Shown here piece after piece: positions 36,575 to 44,586 of a stretch of 64,000 bases of DNA. The stretch is from Shimia sp. GTDB taxonomy: Bacteria; Pseudomonadota; Alphaproteobacteria; Rhodobacterales; Rhodobacteraceae. The stretch covers positions 62,001-126,000 of the forward strand of contig NZ_JAKVCW010000013.1 of the NCBI RefSeq assembly GCF_022448905.1, in the 5' to 3' direction. Below the pieces are notes generated by a model. That model did not search any database. It saw only the letters and a list, made by a program, of their open reading frames with translations, and had not been told where the DNA came from. Each line of letters opens with the position of its first letter. The stretch's first letter is position 1. A program made the position numbers and the translations under genes.

Positions 36575-37816
36575 TTACGCCCGTTTCCACCCAATGCGCA
36601 GCGCTTCTGGCCCGCGCACAGAAAGGCCGTGTTTGTACTTCACATCTGTTTCCGCCAACACGATGTCGGAGAACCGCGCGTTGATCGTTGAAAAAATCAC
36701 ATCCATGTCCAGGCGTGCGAGGTGGTTGCCAAGACAAAAATGTCCACCGCCGCCAAAAGCCATATGCCGGTTCGGCGTCCTGCCAACGTCAAACACATCC
36801 GGGTTCTCAAACCGTGCTGGATCGCGGTTGGCCGCGCCATACAGCAACCCGAAACGCGTTCCGGCCGGGAACATCTTACCGCCAACCTCCGTGTCTTCAG
36901 TGGCAAACCGATGAAAATACGGCAGTGGTGATTCAAACCGAAACATCTCTTGCACAGCCGTTTTCATCAACGATGCATCATCCCGAAGCCTTTGATGTTG
37001 TTCTGGAAAGCGCAATAATGCGTGCATGCCACTGCCCAGCACATCAATGGTAGACCCGTGCCCCGCCATAAGGATCAACATGGCCGTAGAGATAAGTTCG
37101 TCCTGGCTCAATTGCCCGGCATCGCGGTGCGCGATCAAGCGACTGAGCAAGTCTTCCTGCGGCGCGGCCTCGCGGTCCGCCAACAGGTCCAGCAGGTACT
37201 CGTAGAACTCCTTTGTGGCCAGTTCCGCGCGTGCCTTGTCCGCGTCGCCCCGCCCTGGGTCATAGTAGCGGACGACCTCCTCGGACCAATTCCGCAGTTT
37301 TGGCGCATCTTCGTCCGGGACACCCAGCACCCTACCAATGATATGCCCTGGCACATGCGCGGCAAAATCACTGACAAAATCAATTTCGTCTTGTTCTGAC
37401 AGATCATCTAGCAACCTATCGACAAAGGCCTGAATGGCATCTCTCTGACGCGCAATCATCGCAGGGGTAAATTCCCGAAACACAACTTTGCGCAAGCGGT
37501 CGTGTGTCTCTCCCTCGCTTTCCAGCAAGTTCACCTGCACATATCGCTCGTGAAAGGGCATATCGTGAAAGTTGATCGCGCGCTGCTGTGCCTTGCGATC
37601 TGCCGCACTTATGAAGGCTTCATTGTTGCGCAACATGGTTTTGTTGAGCGCCACGGCCTCAATATCCGCCATCTTGGTCAACATCCACGTGTCCGCCTCT
37701 TCCCAATAGTAAGGCGTGTCCATCGCCCGCATGGCGGCATACACGGCATATGGGTCTGCGGCGAAAGCCGCACTATGGGGATCCAAAGCAAACTTGGTGG
37801 CTGGGTTGACTGACAT
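36575..37816 (-). CDS. Cytochrome P450
   Basis: A 413-residue soluble class I bacterial P450. The heme thiolate is in FGGGGHFCLGNHLAR (near residue 357), the ExxR pair in EMFRFESP and the I-helix in LMAGHGSTID. The usual acid-alcohol pair AGxE/D-T is altered: Gly occupies the acidic position and Ser the next. Start ATG 37816 follows AGGAAG. With the ferredoxin and an AraC gene it forms a probable operon. The substrate is unknown; steroid, terpene or alkane hydroxylation are family possibilities. Confidence 0.93.
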   Translation of the reverse strand: MSVNPATKFALDPHSAAFAADPYAVYAAMRAMDTPYYWEEADTWMLTKMADIEAVALNKTMLRNNEAFISAADRKAQQRAINFHDMPFHERYVQVNLLESEGETHDRLRKVVFREFTPAMIARQRDAIQAFVDRLLDDLSEQDEIDFVSDFAAHVPGHIIGRVLGVPDEDAPKLRNWSEEVVRYYDPGRGDADKARAELATKEFYEYLLDLLADREAAPQEDLLSRLIAHRDAGQLSQDELISTAMLILMAGHGSTIDVLGSGMHALLRFPEQHQRLRDDASLMKTAVQEMFRFESPLPYFHRFATEDTEVGGKMFPAGTRFGLLYGAANRDPARFENPDVFDVGRTPNRHMAFGGGGHFCLGNHLARLDMDVIFSTINARFSDIVLAETDVKYKHGLSVRGPEALRIGWKRA

Positions 37817-37944
37817 TTCTTCCTCGCGCAATTCGAAACTGGACAATACTTTCACCGAGGGCAAAGTAAATGACCAAACCCACCACAAAAATGGACAAAA
37901 GTCGCATCTAAGCCACACATGCACCCACACACGGAGCCCAGTCT

Positions 37945-37964
37945 TTCATCGGCAAGTCGATGAA
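37945..37964. promoter_or_regulatory. Inverted repeat 1 in the P450 / binding-protein divergent region
   Basis: TTCATCG-GCAAGT-CGATGAA, perfect 7-bp arms, in the 276-bp region between divergent start codons. It may be an operator for the AraC protein or another regulator. Confidence 0.4.
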
Positions 37965-37994
37965 TTCACAACCCAAAAGTGTGAAATCTGAAAC

Positions 37995-38014
37995 TTTCGT
38001 AACGCGTGACGAAA
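37995..38014. promoter_or_regulatory. 20-bp near-perfect palindrome in the same divergent region
   Basis: TTTCGT-A-ACGCGT-G-ACGAAA, one mismatched pair out of ten. It lies 79 bp before the binding-protein start. Its length and symmetry suit a dimeric repressor. The cognate regulator is unknown. Confidence 0.5.
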
Positions 38015-38092
38015 ATATTTGACCAAATGATACATTCCCCCCATGGTAGCGGCACCAAACACCAAAAGAAAAATCCCAGGGGGATATGTTCC

Positions 38093-39163
38093 ATGAAAAA
38101 TCAATCATTTAAGCTGTCCGCGACCATCGCCGTTGCCGCCACACTTGGCGCCGGTGCTGCGTCCGCCGACACTCTGCGTCTTTTGACCTGGGGCGGCTAC
38201 GCACCAGAAGAAATTGTTGCCAAATTTGAAGCCGAAACCGGCCACACCGTTGAAGTGACCAAGTCCAACAACGAAGAGATGATCGCGAAGCTGCGCGCCA
38301 CTGGTGGCGGTGGTTTTGATCTGGCACAGCCAAGCCAGGACCGCATCGCAGGCCCCCAGGAAGAGTTCGGCATCTACAAACCAATCGACCTGTCCAAGAT
38401 TGACGCCTCCCTCTTCATTCCGTCCATGCTGGACGCCACCAAAGGCAACACCACAGTAGGTGGCGACGTCTACGGCGTGCCGCACGTTTGGGGCACCTCC
38501 GGCCTGGTTGTCGACACAGCCAAAGCCTCCATGGTTCAGGACTACACCGACCTCTGCGCCTCTGACGTCGCAGGCAAAGTGTCCTACCGCCTGAAGCGCC
38601 CAACCCTGATCGGCTTTGCCTACTCCATGGGTTTGGACCCGTTCGCAGCTTATGGCGACGCAGCAGCTTACGAAGACATCATGAAGCAGGTCGAAGCCAA
38701 GCTGATCGAATGTAAAGCAGGCGTGAAAACCTACTGGGGTGGCGGCGACGAGCTGATGGGCCTGATGCGCTCCGGTGAGGTTGTGGCCTCCATGGCGTGG
38801 GATACCGGCGGATGGAAACTGAACGCTGACAACGCCGACATCACCTTTGTGGCTCCAGCATCCGGCGCACTGGGCTGGGTTGACACCTTTGTACTGCCAG
38901 CCAAAGGCAAAGCAGACGACGCAGCTTATGCGTGGATCAACTTTGTGATGCAGCCTGAAGTGGCCGCGATGATCACCGCAGCCGCAGGCAACTTCACCGC
39001 CTCCAAAGGCGCAGACGCCTTCGCAGCAGACGATCTGAAAGCCCGCTATCAGGCGTCCTTCCCAGCCGAAGCCATCGACAACATCAAGTGGTATCCACCA
39101 GTGCCAGCCGGCCTGGAAGCCATCGAAGGTGGCGTTCTGGATCGCGTTAAAGCGGCCAAGTAA
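38093..39163 (+). CDS. Polyamine-type ABC transporter substrate-binding protein
   Basis: A 356-residue periplasmic binding protein of the PotD/PotF type. A signal peptide covers residues 1-25 (cut after ASA), and the mature protein opens LRLLTWGGYAPEEIVAKFE, the typical spermidine/putrescine-binding opening. The start ATG 38093 follows CAGGGGGA by about nine bases. It heads an operon with an ATPase and two permeases. The ligand could be putrescine, spermidine or another cation; the absence of polyamine enzymes nearby leaves this open. Confidence 0.9.
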   Translation: MKNQSFKLSATIAVAATLGAGAASADTLRLLTWGGYAPEEIVAKFEAETGHTVEVTKSNNEEMIAKLRATGGGGFDLAQPSQDRIAGPQEEFGIYKPIDLSKIDASLFIPSMLDATKGNTTVGGDVYGVPHVWGTSGLVVDTAKASMVQDYTDLCASDVAGKVSYRLKRPTLIGFAYSMGLDPFAAYGDAAAYEDIMKQVEAKLIECKAGVKTYWGGGDELMGLMRSGEVVASMAWDTGGWKLNADNADITFVAPASGALGWVDTFVLPAKGKADDAAYAWINFVMQPEVAAMITAAAGNFTASKGADAFAADDLKARYQASFPAEAIDNIKWYPPVPAGLEAIEGGVLDRVKAAK

Positions 39164-39189
39164 GCCCTACCATTTTTGAAACAAAAACA

Positions 39190-39218
39190 GCGTGTGCCCA
39201 AACCGGGCGCACGCTTTT
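39190..39218 (+). terminator. Terminator-like hairpin between binding-protein and ATPase genes
   Basis: GCGTGTGCCC and GGGCGCACGC pair over 10 bp (one G-U) with an AAACC loop, followed by TTTT. It probably attenuates read-through so the binding protein is made in excess. Confidence 0.65.
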
Positions 39219-39242
39219 GACGACTTTAAAGGACCTCACCCA

Positions 39243-40343
39243 ATGACGCCTGATCTGCAGTGCACCAACCTCACCAAGCAATTTGGCGACAGCAAAGCGG
39301 TGGACAACGTGTCCTTCTCCGTGCCAGCGGGGTCCTTCTTCTCGATCCTTGGGCCATCCGGCTGCGGCAAAACCACGATCATGCGTATGATCGCTGGTTT
39401 CCTGGAACCAACCAGCGGCGACATCGAGATCAAAGGTAAATCGGTTCTGAACGTGCCGCCAAACAAGCGCCACGTGAACATGGTGTTCCAGCACCTCGCC
39501 CTGTTCCCCATGATGAACATCGCCGACAACATCGGCTACGGCCTGCGCCGCGCGGGCATGCACAAGAAAGACATTGGTTTCAAAGTCGACGAAGCCCTCG
39601 AACGCATCGGCCTACCCGGCATCGGGCACCGTCGTGTCGACGAACTCTCTGGCGGTCAGAAACAGCGCGTGGCCATTGCCCGCTGTATGGTGCTTGAACC
39701 CGATGTGCTGTTGCTTGACGAACCTCTCGGCGCGCTTGATCTCAAGCTCCGCGAACACATGAAGGTGGAGCTCAAAAACCTCCAAGCCGCGTTTGACACC
39801 ACTTTTGTCTACATCACCCACGACCAGTCCGAGGCACTGGTGATGTCTGACAACATCGCCGTGATGAACGCCGGCCGTTTTGAGCAGGTTGGCAGCGCGC
39901 AAGACCTATACTACCGCCCCGACACCGCTTTTGTGGCGGGCTTTGTAGGCGACAGCAACCGCTGGTCGGGCAAGGTTGTGAAACAAGACGGCGGCAACGC
40001 CCTTGTGCAAACCACCTCCGGCCTCACCCTGCGCGGCGCCACACATGGGCGCACCCTGTCTGAAGGCGACACCGTTGACGCTTTTGTCCGTCCGGAAGCA
40101 ATCCGCATTGCCCACAACGCTGATGACCTCGCCAATTTCGACAACCAAATCTCCGGTACTGTGACCTCGATCCTGTTTAATGGCGCAGCCTCCCGCGTCA
40201 TGGTCCGCGACACGGCCGGGCACGGAGAGGTTGCGGTCAACCTGCCGCAATCCGGTGAGTTTGCAAACCTTTCCAAAGGCGCGCCAATCCATATTGGCTG
40301 GGCCAGTGATCAGGCCAATTGCTTTGCCGCAGGAGCCTCCTGA
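39243..40343 (+). CDS. Polyamine-type ABC transporter ATP-binding protein (PotA-like)
   Basis: A 366-residue ATPase with Walker A GPSGCGKTT, signature LSGGQKQRVAIARCM and Walker B VLLLDEPLGALD. A C-terminal TOBE domain occupies about residues 275-355. The start ATG 39243 is preceded by AAAGGA. It energises the import complex formed with the next two permeases, and its stop overlaps the first permease start (TGATG at 40341-40345). Confidence 0.94.
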   Translation: MTPDLQCTNLTKQFGDSKAVDNVSFSVPAGSFFSILGPSGCGKTTIMRMIAGFLEPTSGDIEIKGKSVLNVPPNKRHVNMVFQHLALFPMMNIADNIGYGLRRAGMHKKDIGFKVDEALERIGLPGIGHRRVDELSGGQKQRVAIARCMVLEPDVLLLDEPLGALDLKLREHMKVELKNLQAAFDTTFVYITHDQSEALVMSDNIAVMNAGRFEQVGSAQDLYYRPDTAFVAGFVGDSNRWSGKVVKQDGGNALVQTTSGLTLRGATHGRTLSEGDTVDAFVRPEAIRIAHNADDLANFDNQISGTVTSILFNGAASRVMVRDTAGHGEVAVNLPQSGEFANLSKGAPIHIGWASDQANCFAAGAS

Positions 40344-41200
40344 TGCACCGCGAAGCCAAACTTGGATTAGTCCTTCTCCTTACCCCGCTACTGCTGTGGC
40401 TGGTGCTCCTCATCTTCATCCCTCACATCGACCTGTTTCTGGTGTCGATGCGGGAGCGCGTTGGCGTTGGTCAATATGACCTGAGCTTCGCCAACTATCT
40501 AACGTTCTTCCAGGAACCGCTTTACCTGGTGACCTTCCTGCGCACCGCCGTGATGTCGATCTTTGCAACCATTCTGACGTTGCTGATCGGCTTTCCTGTG
40601 GCTTACTACATCGCCAAAATGGCCAAAGGCCGCACCCAATCGGCGCTGTTCCTGCTCTGTCTCGTGCCATTTTGGGTCTCCGAGCTCGTGCGCACTTTTG
40701 GCTGGATGATCCTACTGCGCGAAACCGGCATCATCTCCAATCTGTTGCAGTCCGTCGGCCTTGCCAGCGGCCCGGTGGAGATGCTCTACAACGATGCAGC
40801 CATTATGGTGGGTCTCGTCTATACCTCGATGCTCTTCATGGTCGTGCCTTTGGTCACGACTCTGGAAAGCCTTCCAGACGAAGTTGTCGAAGCGGGCTAC
40901 GATCTGGGCGGCAACGGGCTCAGCGTTCTGCGCGAAATCATCATCCCGCACGCCATGCCCGGCATCGTTTCCGGCTCCATCGTCGTCTTCATGCTCTGTT
41001 TGGGCAACTACCTGACCCCCACCATGCTGGGTGGCAAAGAAAGCCTCTGGTTCACCGAGTTGATCTACTCGCAGTTCATCGTGCGCTTCAACTGGGAGCT
41101 TGGCGCCGCCTTCGGCTTCCTGCTGTTGATCCTCTCTTCTGTGATTGTCTGGGGCATGTTGCGCCTGACCGGCCAATCGCTTGAAAAGACCATGGGATAA
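40343..41200 (+). CDS. Polyamine-type ABC permease 1 (PotB-like)
   Basis: A 285-residue inner-membrane permease with six hydrophobic segments. The EAA coupling loop is around VVEAGYDLGGNGLSVLREIIIP, and PFWVSELVRTFGWMILL is typical of PotB/PotH. Start ATG 40343 overlaps the ATPase stop. Confidence 0.93.
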   Translation: MHREAKLGLVLLLTPLLLWLVLLIFIPHIDLFLVSMRERVGVGQYDLSFANYLTFFQEPLYLVTFLRTAVMSIFATILTLLIGFPVAYYIAKMAKGRTQSALFLLCLVPFWVSELVRTFGWMILLRETGIISNLLQSVGLASGPVEMLYNDAAIMVGLVYTSMLFMVVPLVTTLESLPDEVVEAGYDLGGNGLSVLREIIIPHAMPGIVSGSIVVFMLCLGNYLTPTMLGGKESLWFTELIYSQFIVRFNWELGAAFGFLLLILSSVIVWGMLRLTGQSLEKTMG

Positions 41201-41212
41201 GGAGCAGACACT

Positions 41213-42064
41213 ATGATCCCCTCAATCCCACAATCCCGCCTACTCACCACGGCATATGCGGCCTATGTTGTTCTGTTCTTCATCTTCCTCGCATTACCCT
41301 TGATCGTAGTTGCGGCCTTTGCCTTCAACGACAGCCAGTTTCCGTCCCTGCCTTGGGAAGGCTTTACGTGGAACTGGTTCTTCGGCTCTGAACGCCCCAT
41401 GATTGGTGTGTTCCACGAACGCAGCATCCTGCGTGCCATTGGCACGTCGGTGTTTGTGGCCTTCTGTGTCTCCGCACTTTCGATGGTTGTCGGTCTCTCC
41501 AACGCCTTCCTGTTCAACCGCTATAAATTCCGCGGTCAGGGTCTACTCTATGTCTTCATGCTATTGCCGCTGGTGATCCCGGGCATCGTTTTGGGCATCT
41601 CAATTTTGGTGGCCTCCAGCCGTCTGGCCAATGGTCTCTGGGATGGGTTCCAATGGGATGTGGAAGCGCTGCGCCCTGGCCTTTGGCTGGTGATCCTGGG
41701 GCAGTTCTCCTTCATCACAACCATCGCCACGCTGGTGATTGGTGCGCGCCTTCAAAAGTTTGACCGCACACTGGAAGAAGCCGCGCTCAACCTTGGCGCT
41801 GGACGCCTCACAGCGATCCGCACCATCACCCTGCCCTATCTGGCGCCTGCCATGATTGGCGCCTTTGTGGTGGCCTTCCTGATGAGCTTTGAAAACTTCA
41901 ACACGACATTGATGCTCGTTGGGTCCGATGCGCCCCTGACCATCGCCATGTTTGACCGCCTTAAAGAAGGCTCAACGCCTCTCTTGAATGCGGTCAGCCT
42001 GCTCTTGATGCTGGGTTCGTCCTTACTGGCGTTGATCATGATCGCCTTTCAAAAGAAAAACTAA
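41213..42064 (+). CDS. Polyamine-type ABC permease 2 (PotC-like)
   Basis: A 283-residue permease with six hydrophobic segments. FNDSQFPSLPWEGFTWNWF is the typical periplasmic loop of PotC/PotI, and the EAA loop is EEAALNLGAGRLTAIRTITLP. An AAGGAG site lies before ATG 41213. Its stop overlaps the convergent AbrB-family gene by 4 bp. Confidence 0.93.
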   Translation: MIPSIPQSRLLTTAYAAYVVLFFIFLALPLIVVAAFAFNDSQFPSLPWEGFTWNWFFGSERPMIGVFHERSILRAIGTSVFVAFCVSALSMVVGLSNAFLFNRYKFRGQGLLYVFMLLPLVIPGIVLGISILVASSRLANGLWDGFQWDVEALRPGLWLVILGQFSFITTIATLVIGARLQKFDRTLEEAALNLGAGRLTAIRTITLPYLAPAMIGAFVVAFLMSFENFNTTLMLVGSDAPLTIAMFDRLKEGSTPLLNAVSLLLMLGSSLLALIMIAFQKKN

Positions 42065-43092
42065 CCCGAGGCCTTTGGCTTCAACAGGCGCGCCGCGATA
42101 GGCGCGCCTAAAATCACCAACACAATCCGTGTCAGGTGATGGGCGATGACAAATCCCAGGTCCGCCCCAACGACGATGGCCAGCACTGTCATCTCAGCCT
42201 GCCCCCCAGGCGCAAAGGCCAAGAACGCTTCCATTGCAGGCGCAAGCCCCAACAGCGTGGCGATCTCCGCGAAACAAGCCGCTAGCACCGCCAACACCAC
42301 CATAAAAGCCAACCCGGACAGCACCACGCTGCGCAACTCGCGCAGGGTGACACCAACGTAATACACGCCGATCACCACGCCGATGAAAAACTGCGCCGTC
42401 CAGATTGCTTCCTGCGGTGGACGTGAGTGGAGCACGCCGCCCATGGTCAAAGCCGCAGAAACAATCATCGGCCCCAGAATAGACGCGCCAAACAGCCCGA
42501 CCCGTTCGCCACCTTTCCAGCCTACCAACGCAGCCACCAGCATGATCACCATTTCATGCAGCGGCAGTTCAGAGGCAGGCTGCCCGATCGGATTGGACAG
42601 GCTCACGCCGTACACTGAGATCAACATGATCGGTGCCACAGTCACGATCACCAACACCCGCGTCGCATGGATCAGCGACAGTACGCGTGCATTGCCCCCC
42701 GCTTCCTCCCCAAACAAGATCATATCCTGCAACCCCCCGGGCATCGCGGCGTAGTAGGATGTCACCGGATCAAATTTGCAGATCTTGTGAAAGAACGGCA
42801 CGCCGATCAGCGCGATCAGAAAAATATAGAGCGGCATCAAAGCGATCGAACCGGCCATACTTGGCAACTGTGCAGCCACCTCTGGCGTTATTGAGGTACC
42901 AACCGCCACGCCAAGAATGGTCCGCGCGCCCGCCGTGATCTGGCCAAAGCCCGCAAACTGGGCTCCACCCAGCGCCGCAATGAGACAAGCTGCCATTGGC
43001 CCAAACAGGAACGGCAAAGGCAGAGCCAGCATCCAGAAAACAAAAGCCCCAAACGCCGCCACCGCAAAGGTGGTGGCCCGAAGTCGCAGCAT
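42061..43092 (-). CDS. AbrB-family (AbrB/GtrR duplication) membrane protein
   Basis: A 343-residue polytopic protein with about ten hydrophobic segments and an internal duplication, marked by the repeated pattern GARTILGVAVGTSITPE and FFIGVVIGVYYVGVT. The family is often mislabelled putative ammonia monooxygenase; it is a membrane protein of unknown function, possibly a transporter, and is not related to the soluble AbrB regulator. ATG 43092 is preferred because the upstream ATG 43146 falls inside a palindrome that is probably an operator. It is divergent from a GntR gene. Confidence 0.82.
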   Translation of the reverse strand: MLRLRATTFAVAAFGAFVFWMLALPLPFLFGPMAACLIAALGGAQFAGFGQITAGARTILGVAVGTSITPEVAAQLPSMAGSIALMPLYIFLIALIGVPFFHKICKFDPVTSYYAAMPGGLQDMILFGEEAGGNARVLSLIHATRVLVIVTVAPIMLISVYGVSLSNPIGQPASELPLHEMVIMLVAALVGWKGGERVGLFGASILGPMIVSAALTMGGVLHSRPPQEAIWTAQFFIGVVIGVYYVGVTLRELRSVVLSGLAFMVVLAVLAACFAEIATLLGLAPAMEAFLAFAPGGQAEMTVLAIVVGADLGFVIAHHLTRIVLVILGAPIAARLLKPKASG

Positions 43093-43134
43093 GGTCACGG
43101 GTGATTCCAATCTTGATTGACTGATTGCATCCTC

Positions 43135-43154
43135 TTGTATACACATGGATACAA
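43135..43154. promoter_or_regulatory. Candidate GntR operator
   Basis: TTGTAT and ATACAA arms separated by ACACATGG in the region between the divergent AbrB-family and GntR genes. The half-sites resemble GntR/FadR-type operators, which often contain TTGTATACAA-like sequences. It is 28 bp upstream of the GntR start. Confidence 0.6.
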
Positions 43155-43181
43155 TAATTCAAGTCACAGCGAGATAGCCCC

Positions 43182-43856
43182 ATGAGCGACGACCTCACAT
43201 CCGGCGAAAACCTACAAGGCAACGCTGCCTATGACGCATTGCTCATGGAAATCCGCGAAGGACGTCTGTCTCCAGGAGACCGCCTCCGGGAAACGGATCT
43301 GGCCACCCGTTTTGGGGTCAGCCGCACCCCCGTCCGTGAAGCCATTCGCCAACTTGAAGCCGACGGTCTGGTCACTCACCTGCCGCGCGTTGGGGCCAGC
43401 GTCCGCAAGTTGGACTATTCAGAAGTCATGGAGCTTTATGAGATGCGCAGCGTGCTTGAATGCACCGCCGCGCGCATGGCTGCGCGCGTGGCCTCCGATT
43501 TAGAAATCACTGAGTTGGCCGCGATTTGCGAAGAAATCGCCAGGGCCGGCAAAGGCATCGAAGCTTCGCGCCTCAACCGTCAATTCCACCGTGCCCTTTT
43601 GGAAGCCGCCAAAAACCGCTTCCTGATCAAGTCGATGCTCGCCTTACAGAAGGCCATGCTGATCCTAGGCCGCACGACCTTGGCTGACGAAGAACGTTTT
43701 GAGAGCGCGATTTCCGAGCACGCGGCCATCCTTGACGCGCTGCGCGCCCGGGATGGCGACTCGGCCGAGAACGCGATGCGCGCTCACATTTCCGCCGGTC
43801 AACGCGCCCGAATTCGCGCCCTGCGCGCCGAATTGAACCACAGCGCATTGCTATAA
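43182..43856 (+). CDS. GntR-family regulator, FCD (FadR-type) subfamily
   Basis: A 224-residue regulator with an N-terminal winged helix (about 15-80; ATRFGVSRTPVREAIRQLEADGLV) and a helical FCD ligand domain to about residue 215, with metal-binding-type histidines such as NRQFHRALLEAA. Its divergence from the AbrB-family membrane protein gene and the palindrome between them suggest that it controls that gene in response to a small acid. Confidence 0.92.
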   Translation: MSDDLTSGENLQGNAAYDALLMEIREGRLSPGDRLRETDLATRFGVSRTPVREAIRQLEADGLVTHLPRVGASVRKLDYSEVMELYEMRSVLECTAARMAARVASDLEITELAAICEEIARAGKGIEASRLNRQFHRALLEAAKNRFLIKSMLALQKAMLILGRTTLADEERFESAISEHAAILDALRARDGDSAENAMRAHISAGQRARIRALRAELNHSALL

Positions 43857-44120
43857 CTCCTTGACGCTTTAGTGGCGAACCAAAGAACTGACGTTTGAAA
43901 CCCTCTCAACAGGCCTCACTGAGCGCACCAGCCCATTGGCAGAAAGACCTGCTGTCGATGGTCATCTGACATGCTGCTCTCACGCCACTTACGGCGACTA
44001 GAAGTCCGAGAGGTCCGGAGAAGTGCTTACAAAAAATTTGGAACCCCGAGAAATGAAAACCCCTCGAAAGGGGTTTTCCTACAGATGCTAAAAAGGAGAA
44101 TGATACCCACTGGGTTAAAG
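43857..44120. other. Intergenic region between the GntR and hemP genes
   Basis: This 264-bp gap has no convincing gene; a 75-codon plus-strand frame across 43971-44198 lacks any family resemblance and overlaps hemP. It contains the bidirectional hairpin at 44056-44077. Confidence 0.55.
44056..44077. terminator. Bidirectional Rho-independent terminator
   Basis: AAAACCCC-TCGAAA-GGGGTTTT, a perfect 8-bp A/T-flanked stem. It gives T tracts on both strands and lies 44 bases after the hemP stop. Confidence 0.8.
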
Positions 44121-44276
44121 TTATTTGGTCAATATCAACTTGCCCTGACGGGTAATCCGCAAAGTATAAACGGCTTCCGAGAGACGTATTTGGGCTAGGT
44201 TACCGCCAGCGGTCAAATCTTCCGCGTTGTATACTGGCGTTTCGCTGGTGGTTGGGGTGGAAGAGCCCTCAGGCAT
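44121..44276 (-). CDS. hemP: HemP-family small hemin-uptake protein
   Basis: A 51-residue protein whose C-terminal half, about residues 20-51, has the HemP hallmark ending YTLRITRQGKLILTK. HemP proteins are linked to heme uptake and its regulation in proteobacteria. The start at ATG 44276 is chosen because GGAG lies six bases upstream; two earlier in-frame ATGs lack any such site. It lies 310 bp downstream of a TonB-dependent receptor on the same strand. This suggests that heme is at least one of the ligands of the iron island, though siderophore genes are also present. Confidence 0.85.
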   Translation of the reverse strand: MPEGSSTPTTSETPVYNAEDLTAGGNLAQIRLSEAVYTLRITRQGKLILTK

Positions 44277-44586
44277 GTCCGTCTCCAATTTGGTCAAGAT
44301 ATTAATAGTGCGATCGATGTCAGCCATGTCGCTGAAGCGACAGGTTTGATTGCGCGATTCTGTCCATGAAGCGGTCTGTGCACCACAATCCTGGCCATGG
44401 AATTTCACTGAAGAGCTCCGCTAGGCAGAGCCGATCCCGAAAACCTTTGGAGCAACTTGTTACTTCTGTCGCGCGCATATCAAACCTCTAGGTTGATTCA
44501 TGCAATCCATACAAAAATAATCAGGTATTAGCAAGAGGCTGAATTCTGGCGCCCTGCCCCGAGGGAGGACGGGGCGCCAAAGTGGC
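44277..44586. other. Region between the TonB-dependent receptor and hemP (310 bp)
   Basis: No gene is seen beyond an N-terminal extension of the hemP frame without a ribosome site. It contains a GC-rich inverted repeat (TGGCGCCC near 44547 with GGGCGCCA near 44579) after the receptor stop. It may terminate or process the receptor mRNA, but no T run follows. Confidence 0.5.

Noticed and set aside
42061..43092. Ammonia monooxygenase
   Set aside because: A common misannotation of this AbrB-duplication family; there are no AmoA features.
43971..44198. 75-codon plus-strand frame
   Set aside because: It has no family resemblance, overlaps the bidirectional terminator and hemP, and shows no good ribosome site.
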